NCBI GenBank assembly: GCA_030040725.1
Contig: JASHTD010000254.1
Span: forward strand, 1-9,956
From: Candidatus Sulfotelmatobacter sp.
GTDB lineage: Bacteria; Acidobacteriota; Terriglobia; Terriglobales; Acidobacteriaceae
Length of the DNA stretch: 9,956 nt
Reading direction: 5' to 3'
Shown: piece after piece, positions 1 to 6,353 of the stretch
Layout: each line of letters begins with the position of its first letter
How positions within the stretch are numbered: the stretch's first letter is position 1
Program-made: the position numbers and the translations under genes
The notes under the pieces: model-generated
What the model was told of the DNA's origin: nothing
The model's database searches: none
What the model saw: the letters and a program-made list of their open reading frames with translations, nothing else

Positions 1-914
1 GTGCGGGCCTGCGATTTGATGTACTGACTCTGATCTTTCGCCGCCAGTGTCATCAACACGCCGCGCACGCTGCCATCTGCCTTCACCGGCTCGATCAACC
101 GCAACGCTTCAGTGCGCACTCCCGGATTCGAATCGTTGACCAGCGCTTCCAATACGGCGTCGCGCACCTGAACGTCATCCTTTACAAATGAACCCAATCC
201 ATCCAGCGCCTTCAGCCGCACGCCGGGATTGGTATCGTAACGCAGGGCGTAAATCAATGCGTCGCGCACCTGCCGCACATCGGGCTTCTGCGTAAGCAGA
301 TCGACCGAATCCATCCGCACGCCCGAATTGTAGTTACTGCGCGCGGCAAACAGCAGCAACTGCTGGATGCGCTGGTCGTTCATCGATCCCTGCGCTTCCT
401 GCGTGGAAACCGTGTTGTATTTGATTGCGATCTGATTGCTGCCCGGCTCCTGCGTGATGGACTGGATGCCGGTGATGGACGCTTCCGAAGGCGCCGCAGC
501 TGTAGGCACCGCAGCTGTGGTGCCTGCAATCTGTGCAGGATGAGCAAAAACTTTGTAAGCGGTACCGATTCCTGCGGCAAAGCCGAAAATCAAAATCACC
601 GAAGCCAGCGCGGGCGAGAAACGCATCTGGCGCAGCCAGTTGGCCGGATCGAACGCCAGCCGATGCCAGAACCCTCCCGGCTGAGCGGTTTCCAGCGCTT
701 CCTGCAATCGCATGCGCGAAGCGGCCAGCAGATTCGGCGTAGGCTCAACTGCGTGGTCCTGCGAAAGCAGCGCATGAAACTCCTGCTCTGCTTTCAGTTC
801 AGCCGCGCAGTCGGCGCAGCGCCCTACGTGCTGCTCCAGTTCATGCCGGGCATCATCCGCCAGCTCGCCATAAACATGCAGCGTTATATTTTCCCGTACC
901 CATTCGCACTTCAT
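1..914 (-). CDS. Membrane anti-sigma factor with zinc finger and C-terminal HEAT repeats (3' end outside window)
   Basis: The open frame runs from an ATG at 914 to the left edge without a stop (304 codons visible). The start is supported by GAGGA about 8 bases upstream. Residues C3, H29, C33 and C36 form the C-x25-H-x3-C-x2-C pattern of the ZAS/zf-HC2 anti-sigma domain. One hydrophobic helix spans about residues 101-123, then a Thr/Ala/Pro-rich linker at 131-145. From about 180 on there are HEAT-like helical repeats: NSGVR, NPGVR and NPGVR at about 196, 229 and 263, a 33-34 residue period. By family knowledge the cytoplasmic zinc finger holds the ECF sigma factor at the membrane. The HEAT region, presumably periplasmic, would be the sensor or a protein-interaction arm (inference). 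It lies 79 bp downstream of the ECF sigma gene on the same strand, which is the usual sigma/anti-sigma operon. The C-terminus and total HEAT count cannot be seen. Confidence 0.85.
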   Translation of the reverse strand, partial: MKCEWVRENITLHVYGELADDARHELEQHVGRCADCAAELKAEQEFHALLSQDHAVEPTPNLLAASRMRLQEALETAQPGGFWHRLAFDPANWLRQMRFSPALASVILIFGFAAGIGTAYKVFAHPAQIAGTTAAVPTAAAPSEASITGIQSITQEPGSNQIAIKYNTVSTQEAQGSMNDQRIQQLLLFAARSNYNSGVRMDSVDLLTQKPDVRQVRDALIYALRYDTNPGVRLKALDGLGSFVKDDVQVRDAVLEALVNDSNPGVRTEALRLIEPVKADGSVRGVLMTLAAKDQSQYIKSQAR

Positions 915-933
915 AGTTGTTTCCTCATCTGCC

Positions 934-973
934 GCCAGGCCTCGCCTGGCTGGACAGCCGAGGGCGGCTGTCC
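934..973. repeat. Tandem double hairpin, REP-like, between sigma and anti-sigma genes
   Basis: Two perfect inverted repeats lie side by side. The first is GCCAGGC-ctc-GCCTGGC at 934-950. The second is GGACAGCCG-aggg-CGGCTGTCC at 952-973. Together they fill half of the 79 bp gap between the sigma stop and the anti-sigma start. Two GC-rich hairpins in tandem in a short intergenic gap is the usual arrangement of REP-type elements. No T-run follows on the minus strand, so it does not look like an intrinsic terminator. In the operon mRNA it could stabilise an upstream segment or lower anti-sigma expression relative to sigma (inference). Confidence 0.6.
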
Positions 974-993
974 CTACATGATTTCTTACCCGG

Positions 994-1587
994 TTACCTC
1001 ATATCCGCCAACTGCCCTCGCAACTTCTGCGTTGCCCGAAACAACGTATTCTTCGCGGTCTCTTCCGTGGTATGCAGAATCTCGCCGACGGTTCGCAATT
1101 TCAATCCGTGATAATGTTTCAGCTCAAACACCATGCGCTCGCGCGGCGTCAATTTTTCCAGCGCTCCCGAAATCCGCGCTCCCAACTGCCGCCTCATCAA
1201 ATCACGCTCAGGATTCGATCCCGCCCGTCCATCCGCAACCTGGTCCAGGAGATCGTATTCTTCGCCGTTGCCGCCCTTGACCACTGGAGCGTCTTCCTTG
1301 CGCACCGTTTTCTTGCGCAAGTGATCGAGGCAAAGATTGGTCACGATCCGGTAAATCCAGGTATAGAACGAGCACTCGAAGCGAAAGCTTCCGATGTTCT
1401 TGTAGGCCTTCAGGAAGGCGTCCTGATAGACATCCTGCGCGTCGTGCTCGGTTCCGGTCAGATGCAGCGCCAAACGCAAGACCGCCTGATCGTAGTGGCG
1501 TACTAATTCTTCGAAGGCAGCGGCGTTCCCGCTTTGCGCCTCGCGGATCAGGATCGTATCGTCAATGCGGCGTTCTTGAGCAGTCAT
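994..1587 (-). CDS. ECF-type RNA polymerase sigma factor (sigma-70 family)
   Basis: A 197-residue protein with both ECF domains. The sigma-2 region has the DAQDVYQDAFLKAY core-binding helix followed by SFYTWIYRIVTNLCLDHLRKK, the -10 recognition segment. A variable acidic linker (KGGNGEEYDLLDQV) follows. The sigma-4 region is LTPRERMVFELKHYHGL and then a helix-turn-helix, VGEILHTTEETAKNTLFRA, for -35 recognition. The ATG at 1587 is chosen because it leaves about 10 residues before the conserved RIDDTILIREAQSGN start of sigma-2, which is normal for the family. It has no good Shine-Dalgarno. An in-frame ATG at 1716 would add 43 residues of no recognisable family character but has AGGA about 11 bases upstream and lies nearer the predicted promoter, so it cannot be excluded. 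The gene is followed by its probable anti-sigma factor and is likely released from it by an envelope signal. Confidence 0.9.
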   Translation of the reverse strand: MTAQERRIDDTILIREAQSGNAAAFEELVRHYDQAVLRLALHLTGTEHDAQDVYQDAFLKAYKNIGSFRFECSFYTWIYRIVTNLCLDHLRKKTVRKEDAPVVKGGNGEEYDLLDQVADGRAGSNPERDLMRRQLGARISGALEKLTPRERMVFELKHYHGLKLRTVGEILHTTEETAKNTLFRATQKLRGQLADMR

Positions 1588-1804
1588 GCAAACCCGCGCG
1601 GGGGTCTGATTCTCAACGAGAATGCAACCGCTGACTTTCTCCACTCGCTCGTGTTTTGCCTTCGAGTGCGCCCGTTCACCAACCGCAAGTGTTACAGCAA
1701 GTACATCGGCCGGCATGTTTTGTCATTTCCTATTTGCCCGGTGTCGATGCCGTACCCGGGCTTGCATAGAAATAGACGAGAAGTCAGCAGATTAGTAAGC
1801 AGAA

Positions 1805-1834
1805 ATTATAGGCTGGCCGGATGCTTTTTGTGAC
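1805..1834 (-). promoter_or_regulatory. Predicted sigma-70 promoter of the sigma/anti-sigma operon
   Basis: Read on the minus strand, a perfect TATAAT lies at 1810-1805. It is 18 bases from GTCACA (1834-1829), which matches the -35 consensus at four of six positions. Transcription would start near 1796-1798, leaving an 80-base leader to the ATG at 1716 or about 210 bases to the ATG at 1587. The -35 hexamer is one half-site of the CRP-type palindrome, so a regulator bound there would contact or block RNA polymerase directly. Confidence 0.5.
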
Positions 1835-1844
1835 GTAGATCACA
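1829..1844. promoter_or_regulatory. CRP-type operator, perfect TGTGA-N6-TCACA
   Basis: The sequence TGTGACGTAGATCACA is a perfect match to the ten conserved positions of the CRP/CAP core site. It lies in the divergent region between the sigma operon and the GH3 beta-glucosidase gene. Its centre at 1836.5 is about 38-41 bases upstream of the predicted start of the leftward promoter, near the class II position. It is about 44 or 99 bases upstream of the two candidate rightward starts. A cAMP-CRP or related Crp/Fnr-family protein is the expected ligand by family knowledge. No regulator gene is in this window, so identity and sign of control are inferred. Confidence 0.55.
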
Positions 1845-1846
1845 CG

Positions 1847-1874
1847 TTGGCAATGATTTAGCGGAGGACATAAC
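1847..1874 (+). promoter_or_regulatory. Candidate upstream promoter of the GH3 gene
   Basis: TTGGCA (1847-1852, five of six) is separated by 16 bases from CATAAC (1869-1874, four of six). The predicted start is near 1880. It begins 2 bases after the CRP-type site, placing that site about 44 bases upstream, close to but not exactly at the class II distance of 41.5. Confidence 0.3.
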
Positions 1875-1900
1875 TGGACCACAGCCACTTGGGAATGCGT

Positions 1901-1929
1901 TTACCGGATCCAGCCCAAATCGATATACT
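1901..1929 (+). promoter_or_regulatory. Candidate downstream promoter of the GH3 gene
   Basis: TTACCG (1901-1906, three of six) is separated by 17 bases from TATACT (1924-1929, five of six). The predicted start is near 1936, giving a leader of about 32 bases before the GTG at 1968. The -10 is good and the -35 weak, which fits a promoter that needs an activator. The CRP-type site would be about 99 bases upstream. Confidence 0.4.
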
Positions 1930-1967
1930 CGCAAGCGCCGCGTCGATGCGGCTTCCAGAGGCTAACC

Positions 1968-4289
1968 GTGGGAACCCGAATCGCAGTCGGCAGTTGGGTA
2001 TTCATTCTCCTCACTCTCTTCTCTCAGCCACAACCTTCAGCCCAGTCCAGTCCGCCGGCCGTTCCTGGCGAAAGCGAGGTGCAGGCCAGAGCCACAGCTC
2101 TACTTCAGCGCATGACTGTGGAGGAAAAAATCGCCCAACTGTCCCAGCTTCCGGGTACCCCCGTGCCCGAGTTCACGGAAAACACCCAACGGCCGATGGA
2201 GGAAATCCTGAAGCAGTTTGGAGCCGGCTCCATCCTGTGGATTTCCGATCCCAAGGAAATCAACCGTCTGCAACATGTGGCTGTCGAACAAACGCGCCTC
2301 CACATTCCGGCTCTTTTCGGACTTGACGTTATCCACGGCTACCACACCATCTTTCCGGCGCCCATCGCCATGGCTTCCTCGTGGGACACCCAGATGGTGG
2401 AACAGGTGCAATCCGTAGCCGCGCAAGAGGCCCGGGCGGCAGGCATTGAGTGGACCTTCGCACCCATGGTCGACATCGCGCGCGACGCACGCTGGGGACG
2501 CATGGTGGAAGGGGCGGGCGAAGATCCTTACCTCGGCGCCGCCATGGCTCGCGCTCAGGTCCGGGGATTTCAGGGCCAAGAACTGGGATCTCCCGATCAC
2601 CTGCTGGCTTGCGTTAAACATTTCGCTGGCTACGGAGCGGCCGAGGGCGGCCGCGACTACGATTCGTCTTACATTCCAGACGTTCTGCTTTGGAACGTTT
2701 ATCTGCCGCCATTCAAAGCCGCTCTCGATGCCGGAGTGGACAGTGTGATGAGCGCCTACATGGATCTGAACGACGTACCGGCAAGCGGCAACCGCTGGCT
2801 CTTGCACGATGTCCTGCGCGATACCTGGCACTTTCAGGGATTCGTAGTCAGCGACGCTCTGGCGGTCAAGAACCTGGTCACGCATGGCTACGCCAGCAAC
2901 CTGCAGGACGCCGCTCACAAAGCCTTTAGTGCCGGCTTGAACATGGATATGGCCAGCGGCACTTACCTCAAATATCTCCCCCTTGAGTTTCAGCAGAAAA
3001 AGATTTCGATGCGGCAGATCGATGACGCTGTGCTTCCCATCCTTGAAACCAAAATCCGCATGGGATTATTCGAGCATCCCTACGCTGACGAATCGCGCCT
3101 CGAGCAAATCCTGAACATGCCGGAACACCAGCAACTGGCGCGCCGCGCCGTAGAACGCTCGGTGGTTCTGCTGCGCAATCATGGCGGGCTGTTGCCGCTC
3201 GACAAGAAAACCATTCACTCCATCGCCGTGATTGGGCCCCTGGCCGATGACCAAACTGATCTTCTCTCGATGTGGGGCGCGCTGACGAAGCCCGGTCCTA
3301 CGGTCACCATCCTGCAGGGCATTCAGGATAAGGTCGGACCGTCGGTGCACGTGGCTTATGCCCATGGACCAAACCTGAGCCGTAACATTCCCTCCCCGTT
3401 CGAGGGGTTTCCCATAACGGCGGCCCTCAAGGAGCAACCCGCCCAGACCGATCAGGAAGTCCAGCAAGCCATCGTCGACGCCGTAACTCTCGCCAAGCAG
3501 AGCGATATAGCCATTCTGGTGTTAGGAGAGATCGATCTGATGAGCGGCGAGGCCGCCTCGCGAGCCTCCCTGAAACTCTCCAACCATCAGGAAGACCTGC
3601 TGGAAGCGGTATCGGCAACCGGCAAGCCCGTCGTTCTGGTGCTTATTAATGGCCGTCCGCTTGAGATTTCATGGGCTGCGGAGCACGTCCCTGCCATTCT
3701 CGAAGCATGGTATCCCGGTAGCCAGGGGGGCAACGGCATTGCCGATGTGCTCTTCGGCGACGCCAATCCATCGGGTCATCTACCGGTAAGCTGGCCGCGC
3801 GCCAGCGGACAACTTCCGCTCTATTACAACCACAACCTTACCCAGAGTCCCGAAACCGCGCCTGATTTCAAGTCGCGTTACTGGGATATTCTCAGTGCGC
3901 CGTTATATCCCTTCGGGTACGGCCTCGGTTACACGACATTCTCATTTGATCATCTGCAGGTCACGCCTGAGGCGCGCATTGGAGGCAACATCCAAGTTTC
4001 AGCGGAAGTGACCAACACAGGCAAAGAGGCAGGCGATGCGGTTGTTCAGCTTTACATTCACCAGCGGTCGGGCAGCGCCTCTCGTCCCGTGCGCCAATTG
4101 AAGGGATTTGAGAGAGTTACGCTGGAGCCGGGCACGAAACACACAGTCCATTTCACCCTCGGGAAAAACGAATTCCAGTTCTGGAGCCCGTCTGAAAAGA
4201 AGTGGGTCCTCGAACCCGAGCATTTCGACGTATGGATAGGCGGAGATTCCAGCGCCACGCTGCATGGGGAGTTTCGATTGGCGAAGTGA
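1968..4289 (+). CDS. bglX: Exported family GH3 beta-glucosidase (BglX-like)
   Basis: A 773-residue protein, about the length of periplasmic BglX. It hydrolyses terminal beta-linked glucose (or related sugars) from oligosaccharides. The N-terminus is a Sec signal peptide (hydrophobic about 6-18, cleavage likely near residue 25). The GH3 TIM barrel (about 45-370) shows the sugar-binding FGLDVIHG (D120), RWGRMVEGAGEDPYL (175-189), KHF (217-219) and the nucleophile motif GFVVSDA with D296. The GH3 C-domain (about 395-615) carries SGEAASR, with E528 as the likely acid/base. A C-terminal fibronectin-III-like domain lies at about 670-765. The GTG start has AGAGG 6 bases upstream, and the signal peptide begins directly after it. 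An ATG at 1946 is in another frame. The gene is monocistronic and stands behind the CRP-type site, which fits catabolite control. Xylosidase side activity is possible, since GH3 substrate cannot be fixed from sequence. Confidence 0.93.
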   Translation: MGTRIAVGSWVFILLTLFSQPQPSAQSSPPAVPGESEVQARATALLQRMTVEEKIAQLSQLPGTPVPEFTENTQRPMEEILKQFGAGSILWISDPKEINRLQHVAVEQTRLHIPALFGLDVIHGYHTIFPAPIAMASSWDTQMVEQVQSVAAQEARAAGIEWTFAPMVDIARDARWGRMVEGAGEDPYLGAAMARAQVRGFQGQELGSPDHLLACVKHFAGYGAAEGGRDYDSSYIPDVLLWNVYLPPFKAALDAGVDSVMSAYMDLNDVPASGNRWLLHDVLRDTWHFQGFVVSDALAVKNLVTHGYASNLQDAAHKAFSAGLNMDMASGTYLKYLPLEFQQKKISMRQIDDAVLPILETKIRMGLFEHPYADESRLEQILNMPEHQQLARRAVERSVVLLRNHGGLLPLDKKTIHSIAVIGPLADDQTDLLSMWGALTKPGPTVTILQGIQDKVGPSVHVAYAHGPNLSRNIPSPFEGFPITAALKEQPAQTDQEVQQAIVDAVTLAKQSDIAILVLGEIDLMSGEAASRASLKLSNHQEDLLEAVSATGKPVVLVLINGRPLEISWAAEHVPAILEAWYPGSQGGNGIADVLFGDANPSGHLPVSWPRASGQLPLYYNHNLTQSPETAPDFKSRYWDILSAPLYPFGYGLGYTTFSFDHLQVTPEARIGGNIQVSAEVTNTGKEAGDAVVQLYIHQRSGSASRPVRQLKGFERVTLEPGTKHTVHFTLGKNEFQFWSPSEKKWVLEPEHFDVWIGGDSSATLHGEFRLAK

Positions 4290-4490
4290 TATTGGAGATT
4301 GATAAAGACAGGCCAGCATCGTCCGTCGGTAGATATTTAGAGGGCGAACTGAGCCCGACACGATCGGACAACACGGCAGTCCACATCCAGTAATGGCCCT
4401 TTTGTACCCCCGCCCTGTCCCTTAAGGGTCTTTCCATCTGTTTGCGGTCACGCCACAATAAACTTTCGTACTGGAATTGCCCCCGAACCC
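4290..4490 (+). other. Intergenic region between GH3 and PilZ genes
   Basis: No coding region is convincing here. It contains a perfect 10 bp palindrome CCCTTAAGGG at 4419-4428 followed by TCTTT, possibly an operator or a weak terminator stem without a loop. It also has a C-rich stretch at 4407-4415. No promoter with both hexamers in good register was found for the PilZ gene. No U-rich hairpin terminator is seen after the GH3 stop. Confidence 0.4.
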
Positions 4491-5198
4491 ATGGAAAAAG
4501 CTTTCGGTACCGCCCCGGCACCCGCTTTCGCGAGAAAAAAGGCTGCGGCTCGTGTTGCCCTCGTCGACGTCAAGGAGTCTTCCCGATATCTGCTTACCGA
4601 GTGCTTCCGCCAGTTCGGCATCGAGACCGTGGTCGCTTCGAGCACGTCGAGCGACCGGTTGAAACAGGAGAAATTCGAGGCTTGTGTCGTCAACCTGGTT
4701 CATGGGTGTGAAAAGGTGATGGAAGCCGCCCGTAGCTCTCCTTCGAATAGCCGGCTCGTGCTCTATGGACTGGGCGGCAGCGCGCACGATGCGATGCGTT
4801 ACTCCAAATATGGCATCAATGCCATGTTCCACGAGCCCTTGGAGCGTCCCGCGGCCATGAAACTGGTGCGTGCGACACACATGCTCGTGTTGCACGAATT
4901 CCGCCGCTATGCGCGGATTCCCATCATGACCGAGGTCACGGTGGCCAGCTCCGATGGCCATCGGCTCACGGCTTCCAGCATTGAAGTCAGCTCCGGCGGC
5001 ATGTCGCTGAAGAGTTCTGAGGACATGCCGGCGGGCACGAACGTAGAGATTTCTTTTTCCCTGCTCACCCTGCCGCGTGTCAGCGTGCGCGCCGTTGTCA
5101 GCTGGCGCAAGACCAAATCGTTCGGAGTTCGCTTCGATTCCGCCGACGACCGCCGTCGCAAAATCAAAGAGTGGATCGACGGCTACCTGGAAAGCTAG
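4491..5198 (+). CDS. Degenerate receiver domain fused to a PilZ domain
   Basis: A soluble protein of 235 residues. Residues about 20-130 follow the alpha/beta pattern of a response-regulator receiver (RVALVDVKESSRYLL, then CVVNLV, RLVLYGLG, and INAMFHEPLERP). The usual phospho-acceptor Asp is N68, and the Lys-Pro of the last strand is E115-P116, so phosphorylation looks lost. Residues about 134-232 form a PilZ domain: HEFRRYARIPI gives the R-x3-R motif (R138, R142), and IEVSSGG gives the second motif with E165 in place of the usual Asp/Asn. PilZ domains bind cyclic di-GMP and control motility, exopolysaccharide or attachment by family knowledge; the target here is unknown. The ATG at 4491 lacks a strong Shine-Dalgarno, but the fold starts soon after it. 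The gene converges on the metalloprotease-like gene with a 21 bp gap. Confidence 0.8.
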   Translation: MEKAFGTAPAPAFARKKAAARVALVDVKESSRYLLTECFRQFGIETVVASSTSSDRLKQEKFEACVVNLVHGCEKVMEAARSSPSNSRLVLYGLGGSAHDAMRYSKYGINAMFHEPLERPAAMKLVRATHMLVLHEFRRYARIPIMTEVTVASSDGHRLTASSIEVSSGGMSLKSSEDMPAGTNVEISFSLLTLPRVSVRAVVSWRKTKSFGVRFDSADDRRRKIKEWIDGYLES

Positions 5199-5219
5199 CA
5201 GGGACGCCTTAACATCCTG

Positions 5220-6203
5220 TCAGTTCTCGAAGAATGAATCCATCGACAGCAGGTGCTGAAAATACTCATCCTTCCACTTCGGGGTGAGCCGGTCGAGTAG
5301 CAGGCCCTCGGCGGCGCCGAAAGAATAGAAAACGGTGTGCTTCTCTTTGCGAAGATCGGCCTGCTTGAGTTCGTTGAGAGTCTCGGTTCTCGCCTTCGCA
5401 GCGTAGGCGGCGAAGGGCTCGAAGTCAAGAAGCGCGGTGTACTCGGCGGTCGGCTTATATTTCGCGGCAGCCTCAGCAGCCTCGATCTGTGTGTAGCGGG
5501 CGATTCCTTCCTGCCAAACCTGAAAGTTGAAATACTTCTTATCGTCCGGAGTGAGCTGCGCAAAGAACCTTTTGCGCTCGCGAACGTACTGCCTTGCGAG
5601 GCTTGCAAACTTGCTTTTGTCAGGTTCGTTCACTGCGCTGAGCAGCAGATCGCGAAGCTTCGCAAAGGATTGTGCCACTTCCGGTTTCTCGTAGGGAAAC
5701 GCGTAGTTCAGCATCCACATGCCCGTGCTGTCTCCGCCACTTAAGCCGAGGTCTTCCACGGCCTGGAAGTATCCCGCTTGGGCGTTCTGCAGCTGATGAA
5801 AGTGCTCGTGCATGAGCGTGATGAGCCACGGCGTGCTGCTCTGGCTGCTGGTATTTTTCGGCTCGCCGATGACAATTACGGATGGCGGCCCGAAAGCGGG
5901 AAAGGTGGCTTGCAGGTTCGTCGGAAACTGGCGCGGCCGGGCGTAGAAGCCATCTCCAGCCTCCGTGAAATCCTTGGGTGGCGCCGGAAAATACGCCAAG
6001 AATTCTGTGTCCGCCGTCACCAGCAGCAGACCTGCTGGGACCCGGCTCCAATTGGGCCAAATCTGATCCTGAATTTGAGAGGCGAGCCGGTAGAATTCGC
6101 GAATTCGGACAGCATCCTCAACGGGAACCTGGTGGGAGGTGGTTTGGGCGAATGCGGCTATCGCGAGCAGCAATGTGCTAAAGAGGAGTCGCATTTGAAA
6201 CAT
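5220..6203 (-). CDS. Exported protein of unknown family with an HExxH metalloprotease motif
   Basis: A 327-residue protein with an N-terminal signal peptide (MFQMRLLFSTLLLAIAAFAQ, cleavage likely after A19). The sequence WLITLMHEHFHQLQ contains HExxH as H132-E133-H134-F135-H136, inside a predicted hydrophobic helix. About 95 residues later, WQEGIARYTQIEAAE offers E232 as the third zinc ligand, the arrangement of gluzincin-type proteases. This supports a periplasmic or secreted zinc hydrolase, but no named peptidase family is recognised and the substrate is unknown. The start is either the ATG at 6203 or the one at 6194, three codons later; neither has a clear Shine-Dalgarno, and both keep the signal peptide. 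It is divergent from the acyltransferase gene and convergent with the PilZ gene. The Glu could also be structural, so protease activity is inferred. Confidence 0.75.
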   Translation of the reverse strand: MFQMRLLFSTLLLAIAAFAQTTSHQVPVEDAVRIREFYRLASQIQDQIWPNWSRVPAGLLLVTADTEFLAYFPAPPKDFTEAGDGFYARPRQFPTNLQATFPAFGPPSVIVIGEPKNTSSQSSTPWLITLMHEHFHQLQNAQAGYFQAVEDLGLSGGDSTGMWMLNYAFPYEKPEVAQSFAKLRDLLLSAVNEPDKSKFASLARQYVRERKRFFAQLTPDDKKYFNFQVWQEGIARYTQIEAAEAAAKYKPTAEYTALLDFEPFAAYAAKARTETLNELKQADLRKEKHTVFYSFGAAEGLLLDRLTPKWKDEYFQHLLSMDSFFEN

Positions 6204-6317
6204 CAGACGTACGAATTACGCAGTGGGCAGCGATATCATATGCAGTCCCGGGCCCGAACGCTAGAAATAGACTCGCTGGTCGTTTTTCCAAGCCTGTGAG
6301 GGATTGATCTCCCGAGC

Positions 6318-6353
6318 CTGATCAAAACCTGAAGCTCCCGTTACAATAACTTC
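6318..6353 (+). promoter_or_regulatory. Promoter abutting the acyltransferase start (leaderless)
   Basis: TACAAT at 6342-6347 is a five-of-six match to the -10 hexamer. A weak -35, CTGATC (6318-6323, three of six), lies 18 bases upstream. With the usual 6-7 base gap, transcription would begin at or next to the GTG at 6354. No Shine-Dalgarno stands between, and an in-frame TGA at 6330 excludes an earlier start. Confidence 0.45.

Noticed and set aside
540..1280. Long plus-strand open frame of 246 codons
   Set aside because: It lies opposite the sigma and anti-sigma genes, both of which have clear family motifs; the translated product is low-complexity and has no domain.
2100..2918. Minus-strand open frame of 272 codons inside the GH3 gene
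   Set aside because: It is the antisense shadow of the GH3 catalytic barrel, a common effect of GC-rich codon use, and shows no family motif or ribosome binding site.
4419..4433. CCCTTAAGGG followed by TCTTT as a terminator of the GH3 gene
   Set aside because: A 10 bp palindrome without a loop cannot form a stable terminator hairpin, and the T-run is short; it is noted only as a possible protein-binding site.
5199..5219. Terminator between the convergent PilZ and protease genes
   Set aside because: Only a weak imperfect inverted repeat (CAGGGA / TCCTG) is present, with no U-tract on either strand.
6244..6257. Overlapping CCCGGG and GGGCCC palindromes as an operator
   Set aside because: Short GC palindromes are expected at this base composition and no promoter element is placed convincingly around them.
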